In this document: positions 14,666 to 23,462 of the stretch, piece by piece
How the letters are laid out: every line of letters starts with the position of its first letter
Numbering within the stretch: position 1 is the first letter of the stretch
Assembly: GCF_009711465.1 (NCBI RefSeq)
Contig: NZ_SMME01000837.1
Location: forward strand, 1-36,123
DNA: 36,123 nucleotides
Direction of reading: 5' to 3'
Source of the DNA: Parendozoicomonas verongulae
Lineage (GTDB): Bacteria; Pseudomonadota; Gammaproteobacteria; Pseudomonadales; Endozoicomonadaceae
Translations under genes and position numbers: made by a program
Notes under the pieces: model-generated
What the model was told of the DNA's origin: nothing
The model's input: only the letters and a program-made list of their open reading frames with translations
Database searches by the model: none

Positions 14666-15169
14666 ATGAATAATCACTGGATACCGACTCATAAGGCGCT
14701 GCCAGAGGCAGAGGACTCCTCTCTGGAAAACTGCCCCTTCTGCGGCACACCACCACGGTGGGATATGCCATCCATCACTTACTGTGAAAACGGCGAGTGC
14801 CCTATCAACGAAATTGAGATTGACAGAGAGACATGGAACAACAGGGCTCCCACCAAAAGAGCGGCCCCCTGTGAACACTACTGCGAGCAACATGCTTTCA
14901 ATGCCGAGATCCGGAAGCTGAAGGCTCAGCTGACAGAATCCAGTAAGCGTTTAGAAAGCGATGAAGGGGCGGCATTGGCTGCGGCTGCTCCAGCGATGCT
15001 GGAGGCACTGAAACAAGCCCGCGATGATCTGATTATGCGGGCGGATGTGCGCGGTGAAGACACAGTGCAGCTCGGGTTTACAGCGTGGTACGACCTGAAT
15101 GAAGCCATTGAAGCTGCAGAAGACACTACACCAAATGAATGCGACAACAACAGGAAGGAACAAGTATGA
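14666..15169 (+). CDS. Lar-like restriction alleviation protein with extra C-terminal region
   Basis: A 167-residue protein. Residues 20-60 form the Lar-type zinc ribbon: ENCPFCGTPPRWDM...YCENGECP...ETWNNR, with C23, C26, C40 and C45. The Rac-prophage Lar protein lowers type I restriction by promoting modification of incoming DNA. Residues 70-125 contain a helical coil and the AAAAPAMLEALKQARDDL motif common in small phage proteins, so this looks like a fusion of two phage modules. The stop overlaps the next start (ATGA). Antirestriction activity is inferred from the ribbon alone. Confidence 0.7.
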   Translation: MNNHWIPTHKALPEAEDSSLENCPFCGTPPRWDMPSITYCENGECPINEIEIDRETWNNRAPTKRAAPCEHYCEQHAFNAEIRKLKAQLTESSKRLESDEGAALAAAAPAMLEALKQARDDLIMRADVRGEDTVQLGFTAWYDLNEAIEAAEDTTPNECDNNRKEQV

Positions 15170-15441
15170 GTATTGAGTGGGATATTGAAGAGCTGGCTTA
15201 CCGAGCCATGGGCAAGACAGAAGAAGAAACAGAGCAGGCCATCAATGATGGCGATATTGATGAAGCTCTTCATGGGAAGTACCAGGTCAGCTTTGAGCAG
15301 TTCTCAAAGATTGTTAAGGACCTTTTGCCGTTCACGCCTCAAGTGCAGGCCGGTATTACTGGTGAGCTCTTTCACGCCTTTGTTGATGTGAAGGCGCAGC
15401 GTGCGATTGTGAAAGGGCAGGTGAAGGAGAAGGTGGCATGA
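15166..15441 (+). CDS. Small hypothetical phage protein
   Basis: A 91-residue acidic helical protein (WDIEELAYRAMGKTEEETEQAINDGDIDEALHGKY...). The ATG overlaps the stop of the Lar-like gene and has a strong GGAAGGA ribosome site. I recognise no family. A 10-codon frame (MTQQEWDAMS, 15438-15470) overlaps its stop by 4 bp and may be a leader or the remnant of a lost gene. Confidence 0.65.
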   Translation: MSIEWDIEELAYRAMGKTEEETEQAINDGDIDEALHGKYQVSFEQFSKIVKDLLPFTPQVQAGITGELFHAFVDVKAQRAIVKGQVKEKVA

Positions 15442-15481
15442 CTCAGCAAGAATGGGATGCCATGAGCTAACGGGTGAGTTA

Positions 15482-15691
15482 ATGAGCAAAGAAAATAATC
15501 CAAAATATACGCTGGATATTAAAGAGGCGTGCTGCCATCACTGCGGAAATGTTTGCGATTACGCTTGGGATGAAAACGCTAACTCGTACGTTTCCCTTTG
15601 TCACGGTGTCGGCTTTGACTACGAAAACAGCAATGGTGATATACAGAGCGAAGGCGATGGCTTGCGGTATATCAGTGATTGGAATGAGTGA
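15482..15691 (+). CDS. Small cysteine-rich (zinc-ribbon-like) phage protein
   Basis: A 69-residue protein with a CCHHCGNVC knuckle near residues 17-25 and a second Cys/His (SLCHG), compatible with binding one zinc ion, then an acidic C-terminus. The ATG is preceded by GGTGAG. I recognise no family; adaptor or regulatory roles are typical for such early phage proteins. Confidence 0.6.
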   Translation: MSKENNPKYTLDIKEACCHHCGNVCDYAWDENANSYVSLCHGVGFDYENSNGDIQSEGDGLRYISDWNE

Positions 15692-15749
15692 CACATAACT
15701 GATAGGCATGTGGGGCGGCACAGCCGTCCCAACAACACAGGATAGAATA

Positions 15750-16067
15750 ATGAATCAAGAAGATTTGTTTGAGTGCCAAGCTCATAAAGAACAAAAAGAA
15801 AACAGACTATATACAAAGGAAGCCCATGCAAAATGGCAGGCTGAGCAAAATAAAAAGCATGATTTTGCTGCGCTGCTGAAGACCTACGATCTAAAAGGAG
15901 TCCTACCGTTTGTTATTGCATTCAAATTCGAGATAGATAGTCGCGATGCTTTTTTAGCAATGGATGTTGATGCTTGTTTTGATGAAACATTTATTGGATG
16001 GGATACTGCGTCAGTAAAACGTGCCCAGAAAATGATGAGCACCGAGGCCGTCTATTCTTCAGTATGA
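15750..16067 (+). CDS. Hypothetical phage protein
   Basis: A 105-residue protein with a charged N-terminal helix (MNQEDLFECQAHKEQKENRLYTKEAHAKWQAEQNKK) and a more hydrophobic C-terminal half (GVLPFVIAFKFEIDSRDAFLAMDVDACFDETFIGWDT). The ATG at 15750 follows AGGATAG. It is the last gene of the rightward early operon. The base composition is more AT-rich than upstream genes. No family recognised. Confidence 0.6.
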   Translation: MNQEDLFECQAHKEQKENRLYTKEAHAKWQAEQNKKHDFAALLKTYDLKGVLPFVIAFKFEIDSRDAFLAMDVDACFDETFIGWDTASVKRAQKMMSTEAVYSSV

Positions 16068-16069
16068 CA

Positions 16070-16091
16070 GGTGTGGATTCAACTCCACACC
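16070..16091. terminator. Hairpin between convergent early operon and integrase unit
   Basis: GGTGTGGA (16070-16077) pairs perfectly with TCCACACC (16084-16091) around 6 nt, between the stop of the last rightward gene and the stop of the minus-strand gene. No T-run follows, so it is a weak terminator candidate, though its position suits one. Confidence 0.45.
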
Positions 16092-16102
16092 TTCCCTGCC
16101 AC

Positions 16103-16504
16103 CTATTTTCTATCTGGCTTAAAGTATGTCGCATGAGGGTATACGTGCTTTGAAGGCTTAGTCTCGATATAAGTCCAAGTGTCGGTATTCTGAATCATAA
16201 TATCGTACAAGTGCATTCCCAAGATTTGATTGGGGTGAAAATCAGGTAGCTGCTCTCTAAACTGGCGGTGGAAATTATGAGAGCTACCCAACTCTGTAAG
16301 AAGTCTTCCAATCACCCGTTGAGAATCTACAAAAGGCCTCTTCTCTTTACGTATCTCCTCAACCTTCGCAACAAGACCTCCCTGAGCAATTTGATATAGC
16401 TCAGGAGAGTTTTCTTTGTAGTGGAAATAACCTTCCCAGTAGTCGGCAAGCGATTCCTTGTTCAGCTCACTCTTAACAGAAGTTCGATTGATATCAGTAA
16501 TCAT
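16103..16504 (-). CDS. Hypothetical protein downstream of the integrase gene
   Basis: A 133-residue protein with no recognised family: a charged helical N-terminal half (NRTSVKSELNKESLADYWEGYFHYKENSPELY) and a His-rich C-terminal part (HNFHRQFREQLPDFHPNQILGMHLYDIMI). I chose the ATG at 16504 because of its GGAGAGAAG ribosome site; the longer frame to 16579 overlaps the recombinase. It lies 37 bp after the integrase on the same strand, so it is probably co-transcribed. A recombination directionality factor is possible but unsupported by any motif. Confidence 0.6.
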   Translation of the reverse strand: MITDINRTSVKSELNKESLADYWEGYFHYKENSPELYQIAQGGLVAKVEEIRKEKRPFVDSQRVIGRLLTELGSSHNFHRQFREQLPDFHPNQILGMHLYDIMIQNTDTWTYIETKPSKHVYPHATYFKPDRK

Positions 16505-16541
16505 CTTCTCTCCATAAACAGCATGGAAGCACAGTAAGCAC

Positions 16542-18158
16542 TCATGCAAACCAAGGCGGAGACTCAACATCCCCACCAATCAACAATTCACCAGAAGCCT
16601 GATCTATATCAAGAATCCGGGAAAGACCATTGTGAAAGTGCAGAATCATCCGAACACTGGACTCCTGCCGGAATATCTCAATACGCTTGAATGTCTGCTT
16701 CACCAGCTGGCGAACCTTCAGACGTGCGGCTTCATCCATAGCCAAGGCCGAAGCGGCGACTTCCTGCCACTGCTCCACCAGATCAGGACGATCGACGTGA
16801 GTGAGTGTCACCAGTTCTGATTCTGTTTTATCCAGCTCCACCTCCAAAGCCTTTTTCTCTTCTTCCATCTTCCTCAGCCGCTCCACCAGCGAAGAAGGAG
16901 GGTTGTCCAAAGCAATGAATTTATCAGCCAGGCTGTTGATATTTCTCGTCACCTTATCAATATCAGCCCGGATCACGCTGACACGGGTTTTCACTCCGCT
17001 GGCTTTATCATCCCCCTGAAGCATGGAGGACAGCTCCATTCGGTCGCTGCAGTAGTTCACCAGTGCCCGCTCAAAAATAACCACCTGCAAGCTCTTTGTG
17101 TTCTTGCACCGCTGCCCCGTCGTGGATTCGGCAGCACAGCGAATACGACGAAACCCATCAGACAGGTGGCCATCTTTCTTAGCCTTAAATGTATAATTCT
17201 GTGCGCTCATAACGTGCCCACAATGTCCGCAGTAGGCGACCTTCATACCGGTAAACAGACTTGGTATTTTTCTCTGACCTTTGGTGCTGGCCCTGTTATC
17301 AATCTCATGTTGCAGCGTGGCAAACTCCTCTCTTGTGAGAATCGCCGGATAATAGTTCTCTATGACGAACTTCTCACCATCCACTTCAAAGTCACGCTCA
17401 CCTATCAAAACCCTGTTCCGCAGAACCTTGTGCCAATACTGCACGTACCAGCGTTTTTGTTTTTTGAATGTGGGGACGTTCTCATCGTTCAGGTAATGAA
17501 TGATGCGATTAAAGCCCCAACCATCCCGATAGAGTGAAACAACAAGACGAACGATATCGACCCGATCAGGGACCAGCTCAAAGCCTGTTTTGTCTTTTTT
17601 GGGTTCACACCAGAGCGGATCGGCACCATTGCGAATGATCTTCCCGGATCCGTTTTCAATCCATCCGCGAATCTGGGACTTGATAGAATCCCGCACCCTG
17701 CGGCGCTTGGTTTCACTCTCCTCATTGGAGCGGACAAAGAGTAGCAGAGAATAAACAAGTTTCATCGGCTCCTTGCGAACGCTCTCCCGGTCGTACTCCT
17801 GACCGTCAATGGCAGTGACCACTTTCACACCGGCAACGATAATCTGGGTCAGTATGCCCTGAGCGATAATAGGCTCAGCCCGGCTGATTCTGTCCAGAGC
17901 CTCTACAATCAGAACCGATCCAGTGGGCACCCTTCCGGCCTCAACAGCAGCCAGGAACAAGCCAAACGCTCCCCGCTGGATGTGATGACTGTGGAAAGCG
18001 GACAACCCCTCATCTTTCATGGTGAGGGACTCATCCAGAACAAGATCATGCTCTGCGGCATAGACTCTGGCATAATCCGCCTGCCGCTTGGAGCTGTGAC
18101 CTTTGGCCTGCTCCGGTGTACTGAATCGTATGTAACTGTAAACTCTGGATTTATTCAT
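16542..18158 (-). CDS. Large serine recombinase (phage integrase)
   Basis: A 538-residue integrase. The N-terminal resolvase domain (1-about 150) has the catalytic S13 in YIRFSTPEQAKGHSSKRQ and the VEALDRISR motif (85-93). A recombinase DNA-binding domain follows (about 170-290). A zinc ribbon has C310, C313, C341 and C351, with a long coiled coil near 390-450, the feature that lets such enzymes control directionality. It joins phage attP and host attB without host factors. It is divergent from the interrupted host gene and its start lies about 40 bp from the attR junction, the normal arrangement for attP next to int. Confidence 0.95.
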   Translation of the reverse strand: MNKSRVYSYIRFSTPEQAKGHSSKRQADYARVYAAEHDLVLDESLTMKDEGLSAFHSHHIQRGAFGLFLAAVEAGRVPTGSVLIVEALDRISRAEPIIAQGILTQIIVAGVKVVTAIDGQEYDRESVRKEPMKLVYSLLLFVRSNEESETKRRRVRDSIKSQIRGWIENGSGKIIRNGADPLWCEPKKDKTGFELVPDRVDIVRLVVSLYRDGWGFNRIIHYLNDENVPTFKKQKRWYVQYWHKVLRNRVLIGERDFEVDGEKFVIENYYPAILTREEFATLQHEIDNRASTKGQRKIPSLFTGMKVAYCGHCGHVMSAQNYTFKAKKDGHLSDGFRRIRCAAESTTGQRCKNTKSLQVVIFERALVNYCSDRMELSSMLQGDDKASGVKTRVSVIRADIDKVTRNINSLADKFIALDNPPSSLVERLRKMEEEKKALEVELDKTESELVTLTHVDRPDLVEQWQEVAASALAMDEAARLKVRQLVKQTFKRIEIFRQESSVRMILHFHNGLSRILDIDQASGELLIGGDVESPPWFA

Positions 18159-18177
18159 TATTTCTGCCTGCTCCTAT

Positions 18178-18897
18178 ATGTATGTAGATTATATCCCCTT
18201 TGGCTGCCCTGCAAAAACGGTGAACCGCCACAAAGGCGGTGCAGCTCTGCTGAAAGAACCGGAGACTATTTACAAGCTGGTGCAGGCGGTGCGCCAGCAA
18301 ATACCTGCTGATACACCTGTTACGGCCAAAATGCGTCTGGGTTACGACAGCCCAGAGAAAGCCCTTGAGATCGCACAGGGGATTGAAGCAGCAGGTGCTA
18401 GTGGGCTCACCATTCACGCCCGCACCCGCAAAGAGGGCTATCGACCACCCGCGCACTGGGAGCGATTGGCAGAGATTCGGGAAGCGCTCACCATTCCTCT
18501 CACAGCCAATGGTGAAATCTGGACGGTCGAGGATTACCACAAATGCCGGGAAGCGAGTAACTGTGAAGATGTCATGATTGGCCGTGGTGCGGTCAGCCGC
18601 CCGTTGCTGGGCTGTGAAATCAAAGCCTCCCAGAACAATAAAGATCATACGGTTATTGATAATTGGCCAAATACCCTGAAAATCCTCAAAAGTTTTGCTG
18701 AGCAGACACTGACTGTTTCCGAGGGCGAGGCGCACCTTTATGGCCTGATGAATCCGGAGCGGTATCTGAAGGATCGTATTAAACAGTGGCTGCGGATGAT
18801 GACTAAAGGCCATCAGGAAGCCGCGGAGCTGTTCAACATTATTAAGCGCCAAACCTGTGCACAAAGTATCTTGACGGAACTACAAGCCAGCTCATGA
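18178..18897 (+). pseudogene. dusC: 3' fragment of dusC-like tRNA-dihydrouridine synthase, cut by the prophage
   Basis: This 239-codon frame begins just before FGCPAKTVNRHKGGAALLKEP, matching the middle of DusC (E. coli [20 protein letters not shown], with catalytic Cys98). The rest is well preserved: TAKMRLGYDS, LTIHARTRKEGY, PLTANGEIW, VMIGRGA. The first ~95 residues, including the FMN-binding start of the barrel, are missing; they should lie at the prophage left end. Phage-side DNA offers an ATG (18178) but only about 7 foreign residues and no ribosome site, so activity cannot be restored. DusC reduces uridine 16 in tRNA in E. coli. The fragment overlaps mnmC by 4 bp, marking a former tRNA-modification operon. 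Confidence 0.88.
18185..18225 (+). other. Probable attR (prophage/host junction)
   Basis: Similarity to DusC starts at the Phe-Gly-Cys codons (18199 onward), whereas the preceding codons (V-D-Y-I-P) depart from the family. The crossover therefore lies close to 18199, within the codons for the catalytic-cysteine motif. The exact core dinucleotide needs the left junction, which is not in the window. Confidence 0.65.
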
Positions 18898-20867
18898 CCC
18901 TGACTCAACCCCAGATCCAGAACGCAAAAATTTCCTGGAACGAAGACGGCCAACCCTTCTCGGTAGAATTTGATGACGTGTATTTCTCCACGGACTGTGG
19001 TGTGAGTGAAAGCCGTTATGTGTTTATTGAGCAGAATGATCTGCCCCGGCGATTTGCGGCACTGAAAGAACACGAAACCTTTACCATCGCCGAAACCGGC
19101 TTTGGCTCTGGCCTGAATTTTCTCTGTACATGGCACTGTTTCCTCGAACATGCTCCGGCAACGGCACAGCTGCACTTTGTGACGGTGGAAAAGTTCCCCA
19201 TGACTCAGGAAGACTTTGCGCGCGCACTGGCATTGTGGCCCGAGTTCAAGGAGATGACTGATGCACTGGTTGCCAGTTACCCGCCTCGGCTTACAGGCTT
19301 CCATCGTCGCACATTTGACAGTGGACGAGTGAAGCTCACTCTGATTTTTGATGATGTGCACAGGGCGCTTCCCAAAATAAACCCAGCCATTAACGCCTGG
19401 TTTCTTGATGGCTTTTCCCCAGCCAAGAATCCGGAGATGTGGCAACCAGAGCTATTCCATAACATTGCCGCCAAATCGGCTCCCGGAGCCACCTACGCCA
19501 CTTTTGCTGTGGCTCGCATGGTGCGTATGGGGATTAAGGAGGTAGGTATGACGATGACTCGCGTTTCCGGCTATGGCAAAAAACGGGAAATGATTCGTGG
19601 GCAAATCCCTCACCAAACAACCAATGTGAATAAACCATGGCTGGAGTCAGTGGCCTACAAGGGAGATAAACGTCAGGCGCTGATTATTGGCGCAGGGCTG
19701 GCAGGAGCTTCCACAGCTCACGCCCTCGCCGAGCGCGGCTGGCAGGTGACCGTTCTCGACAAAAATGAGCGCCCTGCCGATGGAGCCTCTGGCAATCCTC
19801 AGGGAATGCTCTATACACGGCTTTCGGCCCATAACACCTTGCTTACCCAGCTTGTGGCACAGGGTTACAGCCACTCCACCAACTTGCTCCAGAATCTACC
19901 GGAAGATCTTTACCACCAAACGGGCATTATCCAGTTACCGGATACAGAAAAAGAGCAGGCGCGTCAGCAGGAGCTGATCGACTGCCATCGCTTTGATGAC
20001 ATTCTCAAAGGCATGACTAAAGAGCAGCTGTCGGAGATTGCTGGCCTGCCTATCGAAAAAGATGGGTTGTGGTTTAAGGATGGCGGCTGGGTTTGCCCTC
20101 CCAGGGTTGTCAGTGCCCTGCTGAATCACAAGAACATCACTTTCCGAGGCAGCAGTCAGGTCAAAGAGCTGAATCATGATGGTGAAAACTGGCAGGTGCA
20201 GCTGGAGGATGGCACAAGCCTTCTCAGCCCGGTTACCATTATTGCCTGCGGTCATCAGGCCGCACAGCTTTCCCAATCCGCTCATCTGCCTTTAAAAAGC
20301 ATTCGTGGTCAGGTGACTGTTGTACTAACGACCAATGAAGGTAAAAATCTGCAAACTGTGCTCTGTGAAGAAGGCTATATCGCCCCCCAGCATGATGGAT
20401 TTCATACGCTGGGTGCTACATTCCATTTCAATGATGATGATCAGTCTGTACGTGCTAAAGATCATCAAACCAATCTGGACACCATTGCTTCCTTTGCTCC
20501 TGCTATTGGTGAGGCTCTGTCGTTTAACGAGCTGGATACAGATGCTCTGCAAGGCCGTACCGGCTTCCGCTGTACAACACCGGATTACCTGCCTGCCGTT
20601 GGTCCTATTATGGACGAGACAGAGTTTCGAGGCCGATTTGCGGCATTGGGCAAGAATGCCAAAACTCACATTGATGCGGATGTGCCTTTTTATCCGGGGC
20701 TTTATATCAACACGGGCCACGGCTCCCGTGGATTGATCACCTGTCCATTGGCGGGGGAACTTCTGGCAAGTGAAATTTGTGGAGAGGCTTTACCGGTTTC
20801 AGACGAGTTGTTTCGGGGGTTGCGTCCCGGTCGTTTTTTAGCTCGTCGGTTAATTAAGGGGAAGTGA
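18894..20867 (+). CDS. mnmC: Bifunctional tRNA modification enzyme MnmC
   Basis: A 657-residue fusion enzyme, the usual length. Residues 1-about 250 are the methyltransferase domain (ETGFGSGLNFL for S-adenosylmethionine, AWFLDGFSPAKNPEMW). From about 258 an FAD-dependent oxidase follows, with the dinucleotide motif ALIIGAGLAGASTAHALAERGWQVTVLDK and the DGASGNPQGM motif. The oxidase removes the carboxymethyl group of cmnm5s2U34 and the methyltransferase then completes mnm5s2U at the wobble base of several tRNAs. It starts inside the dus fragment (ATGA overlap); with the promoter-proximal half of that operon displaced by the prophage, expression now may rely on phage or cryptic promoters. Confidence 0.96.
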   Translation: MTLTQPQIQNAKISWNEDGQPFSVEFDDVYFSTDCGVSESRYVFIEQNDLPRRFAALKEHETFTIAETGFGSGLNFLCTWHCFLEHAPATAQLHFVTVEKFPMTQEDFARALALWPEFKEMTDALVASYPPRLTGFHRRTFDSGRVKLTLIFDDVHRALPKINPAINAWFLDGFSPAKNPEMWQPELFHNIAAKSAPGATYATFAVARMVRMGIKEVGMTMTRVSGYGKKREMIRGQIPHQTTNVNKPWLESVAYKGDKRQALIIGAGLAGASTAHALAERGWQVTVLDKNERPADGASGNPQGMLYTRLSAHNTLLTQLVAQGYSHSTNLLQNLPEDLYHQTGIIQLPDTEKEQARQQELIDCHRFDDILKGMTKEQLSEIAGLPIEKDGLWFKDGGWVCPPRVVSALLNHKNITFRGSSQVKELNHDGENWQVQLEDGTSLLSPVTIIACGHQAAQLSQSAHLPLKSIRGQVTVVLTTNEGKNLQTVLCEEGYIAPQHDGFHTLGATFHFNDDDQSVRAKDHQTNLDTIASFAPAIGEALSFNELDTDALQGRTGFRCTTPDYLPAVGPIMDETEFRGRFAALGKNAKTHIDADVPFYPGLYINTGHGSRGLITCPLAGELLASEICGEALPVSDELFRGLRPGRFLARRLIKGK

Positions 20868-20908
20868 AGGCTAATGAGCGCCTCACTCCCACCGGAGAGA
20901 GGCACCTG

Positions 20909-21535
20909 CTAAATCGGGCAAACAACCCCTGTACCTTTCAGACCACAATAGCCTTCCGGGTTACGTGCCAGATACTGCTGGTGATAGGTTTCTGCATAGT
21001 AGAAGGTGTCCAGCGGTTTGATTTCTGTTGTAATGTCCCCAAGCCCTTTTTTCGCCAGCCCTTGTTGGAACATGTGCAGGCTTTCCCGGGCCTGAGCAGA
21101 TTGTTCTTCATCCGTTATATAAATGGCAGAGCGATACTGAGTGCCAACATCCCCTCCCTGTTTCATACCCTGAGTGGGGTCATGCTGTTCCCAGAACATG
21201 GCCAGAATCTGTGCCAATGAGATTTCTGCGGGATCAAACACCACCCGTACTACTTCGGCATGGCCGGTTTCGCCAGTGCAAACCTGTTGATAAGTCGGAT
21301 TAGGGGTGAAACCTCCTGCATAGCCAACCATAGTCAGATAGACACCGGGCTTTTGCCAGAACAGTCTTTCTGCACCCCAGAAGCAGCCCATACCCAGAAC
21401 AATTTCCTGGCAATGATCCGGCCAGGGGGCCAGCAACGAACGATTAAAGACCACATGGGGTTCCGTTACACCCATAGGTTCTACAGAACCCGGCAGCGCC
21501 TGCTCAGCGCCCACCATAGTTGTTATACCAGCCAT
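20909..21535 (-). CDS. msrA: Peptide methionine sulfoxide reductase MsrA
   Basis: A 208-residue cytoplasmic repair enzyme that reduces methionine-S-sulfoxide in proteins. The catalytic motif is GMGCFWGAE (C51), followed by [24 protein letters not shown] and [22 protein letters not shown]; recycling cysteines lie at the C-terminus ([12 protein letters not shown]). Length and the long N-terminal extension match E. coli MsrA. I chose the ATG at 21535 because AAGGGG lies 6 nt before it. It begins 10 bp after the M23 peptidase stop, so the two form one unit. The 20868-20908 gap contains nothing notable. Confidence 0.96.
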   Translation of the reverse strand: MAGITTMVGAEQALPGSVEPMGVTEPHVVFNRSLLAPWPDHCQEIVLGMGCFWGAERLFWQKPGVYLTMVGYAGGFTPNPTYQQVCTGETGHAEVVRVVFDPAEISLAQILAMFWEQHDPTQGMKQGGDVGTQYRSAIYITDEEQSAQARESLHMFQQGLAKKGLGDITTEIKPLDTFYYAETYHQQYLARNPEGYCGLKGTGVVCPI

Positions 21536-21545
21536 AACATCCCCT

Positions 21546-22379
21546 TTACTTCGGAGCATCGTCTAAATCTGAAATCATGGGATAGTCACGCATAACCAGT
21601 TCAGGATCAAGGCGAACATTGCCCCAGTTAATACGCCAGTCCAGGTGAGCACCGGTTACCCGCCCTGTTGCTCCTACTTCTGCCACAGGCTGTCCTTGTT
21701 TAACAATATCCCCCGGCTTGACCAATAATTTGCTGAGATGAAGAAAACTGCTGGTTACGCCCATGCCATGGTCGATAATCATCGTGCCACCGGAAAAGTA
21801 CATATCCGGGTGAGCAAGCACTACCTTTCCTGCGGCAGGAGAGAGCACAGGGGTGCCGGTGGGAGCAGCATAATCGAGGCCATAGTGGGGTCGGCGGGGT
21901 TTACCGTTAAAGTAACGCTGGCTGCCGTACACACCTGTAATCGGCCCATCCACCGGTTGCAGAAAGCCTGATAAAAAGTCATCCCGCTCTGTGCGGCTGG
22001 CACGGGCTTCACCTATTTGGCGGTTATCATCTTTTATCCGCAGCAAACGGCTTTCAGGAGGCACCACATATTTTCCAGGAACCCCTTCTATACGCTGAAT
22101 TTTATAATCCCGAGACTGGAGTTGAAGGGTGTAGGTGGTTTGTTTGCCGTGGGGCGTTTCAACAATATAGCTTTGCTCGAGTGAGGCATCCCGGCCAAAG
22201 CCGATCACAAAGTCCCCTTCCGTGGTGAGCATTACCGGCTGATCTTTATAAAACACTTTGTTGCCGGGTGTCGTTTTTCCCAGAAACAGGCTGCCCTGGG
22301 TGAGAGGCTGCTGTGCCAGCACCGGCAGCGCCACAAGCCACACGCACGCAACTCGCACAAGAAATGAAAAAAATCTCAC
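21546..22379 (-). CDS. M23 family metallopeptidase, exported
   Basis: A 277-residue protein with a signal peptide (about 1-22, [15 protein letters not shown]). Residues 30-130 form a beta-rich N-terminal region; the LytM/M23 domain follows with zinc ligands H165 and D169 ([14 protein letters not shown]), then SFLHLS (H214) and HLDW (H245). All ligands are present, so it is likely an active peptidoglycan endopeptidase in the periplasm, unlike degenerate activators such as EnvC. The start is a GTG with GGGAG 7 nt upstream. The minus strand carries a TTGACG -35-like box upstream near 22450 but no strong -10. Confidence 0.92.
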   Translation of the reverse strand: MRFFSFLVRVACVWLVALPVLAQQPLTQGSLFLGKTTPGNKVFYKDQPVMLTTEGDFVIGFGRDASLEQSYIVETPHGKQTTYTLQLQSRDYKIQRIEGVPGKYVVPPESRLLRIKDDNRQIGEARASRTERDDFLSGFLQPVDGPITGVYGSQRYFNGKPRRPHYGLDYAAPTGTPVLSPAAGKVVLAHPDMYFSGGTMIIDHGMGVTSSFLHLSKLLVKPGDIVKQGQPVAEVGATGRVTGAHLDWRINWGNVRLDPELVMRDYPMISDLDDAPK

Positions 22380-22503
22380 TTTCGGGCTCCCTATTCCTGA
22401 CAGATGTGTTATCTATTTATATATTAAAGGTGTCGTCAACATACAGCTACGAGCGTGTCGATAATAAAATCAACAACAAGACAAGCGAACAAGAGGTATT
22501 GTT

Positions 22504-22662
22504 ATGGAACCGTCTACCACAGACCACATCATCCTGACTATGTCCATCGTTTTTCCCGTGATGTACTGCGTGGCTCTTATTGTTTCACTGCAGATGGATA
22601 CCCGCCACGATCAGGCTGATACCCAGCCACAGCTTGCCCGTACAAAAAAGCCTGTGCGGTGA
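22504..22662 (+). CDS. Membrane microprotein, 52 residues
   Basis: MEPSTTDHIILTMSIVFPVM continues with YCVALIVSLQMDTRHDQADT and ends in a basic tail (ARTKKPVR). One hydrophobic segment (about 9-30) is flanked by an acidic and then a polar/basic side, so it probably spans the inner membrane once. A good ribosome site (AAGAGGT, 8 nt before ATG) argues that it is translated. The 124-bp gap shared with the divergent M23 gene holds its promoter. I recognise no family. Confidence 0.55.
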   Translation: MEPSTTDHIILTMSIVFPVMYCVALIVSLQMDTRHDQADTQPQLARTKKPVR

Positions 22663-22680
22663 AAGGTAAGGAGCAGCTCC

Positions 22681-23232
22681 TCAGCAAATGCTCTTTGAGT
22701 GCAGATACTCAGCATAACCTTTGGCAAAGGCTTCCACCCGCTGCCACGAGGTAAACTCAATATCTTTGGAGGCATCAGTACTGCCTCCAGTGATTTTCAT
22801 AATCAATTGAATCATCACCCGATCAAACCAACGGTAACGGCTGTATTGCAGTGAGCCTGCCAGCACCCCAAGGTATCCTGGCTTCCAGGGACAGGTTTTC
22901 AGGAAACGCTGCATGTAACGATTGGTGTCTGGATCCTGCTTTTCAGGCTTTCGTGCAGTCAGGTTGACACTGAAAAATCCGCTTTCCACAGCATTCAGGA
23001 ACGACTGATGATTCTCGATAAACTTTCGCGCGGCTGGCAGGTGATGCCCGTAGCGAATGGGAGAACCAATCAGCACCGAATCAAAGTCTGACAGTGTTAC
23101 ACTGTCTTCTTTCTCCTCGATATTCGACAGGGTAATGTCCAATCCCTCAGCACTCATGGTTTTAGAGATTGCACGGGCAATGGAAGCAGTCTGTCCATCG
23201 TGAGAAGCATAGAGAATCAGGTGTCGTGACAC
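22681..23232 (-). CDS. hemG: Menaquinone-dependent protoporphyrinogen IX dehydrogenase HemG
   Basis: A 183-residue flavodoxin-like protein. It starts HLILYASHDGQTASIARAIS (FMN phosphate loop), then VLIGSPIRYGHHLPAARKFIE, FFSVNLTARKPEKQDPDTNRY and the long-chain insert region GSLQYSRYRWFDRVMIQLIMKITGG typical of HemG; the order agrees with E. coli HemG throughout. It oxidises protoporphyrinogen IX to protoporphyrin IX in heme synthesis, passing electrons to quinones at the inner membrane. I prefer the GTG at 23232, since the family begins two residues before the beta strand; a longer frame to 23295 exists. Confidence 0.94.
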   Translation of the reverse strand: MSRHLILYASHDGQTASIARAISKTMSAEGLDITLSNIEEKEDSVTLSDFDSVLIGSPIRYGHHLPAARKFIENHQSFLNAVESGFFSVNLTARKPEKQDPDTNRYMQRFLKTCPWKPGYLGVLAGSLQYSRYRWFDRVMIQLIMKITGGSTDASKDIEFTSWQRVEAFAKGYAEYLHSKSIC

Positions 23233-23462
23233 AGCATTTTCCAAAGTATAATAACCATCACATGCCAAGGTACGCATTTTTACCCATAAAACCACGCAAA
23301 GCGTTGACCACCATCAAGAAAGGCTGCAGCCAGACGAATGATAATCATGGGTAAGCCGCGAACACTTTACTAAGAACTCGCACCAAGGCTCATAAAAACA
23401 TCCATTATTTTTCAATCTGCCCATCTGGTTAATCCGTAATCGCCGGAATTGAGTAACTATTT

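Larger units (their letters stand above)
1..18198. mobile_element. Lambda-like prophage, right-hand part, integrated in a dusC-like gene
   Basis: Visible phage modules are lysis (26-1076), antitermination (1271-1897), replication and resolution (1894-4515), an immunity switch (4666-5712), an early recombination operon (6351-16067) and a large serine recombinase (16542-18158). The recombinase start lies about 40 bp from a host gene that begins abruptly in the middle of its coding sequence, as expected for an attR junction. Late structural genes should lie left of position 1, because the lysis genes are transcribed toward it. The left border is outside the window, so total size and completeness are unknown. 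No decayed gene is obvious in the visible part, which suggests the element is intact or recent. Confidence 0.93.
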
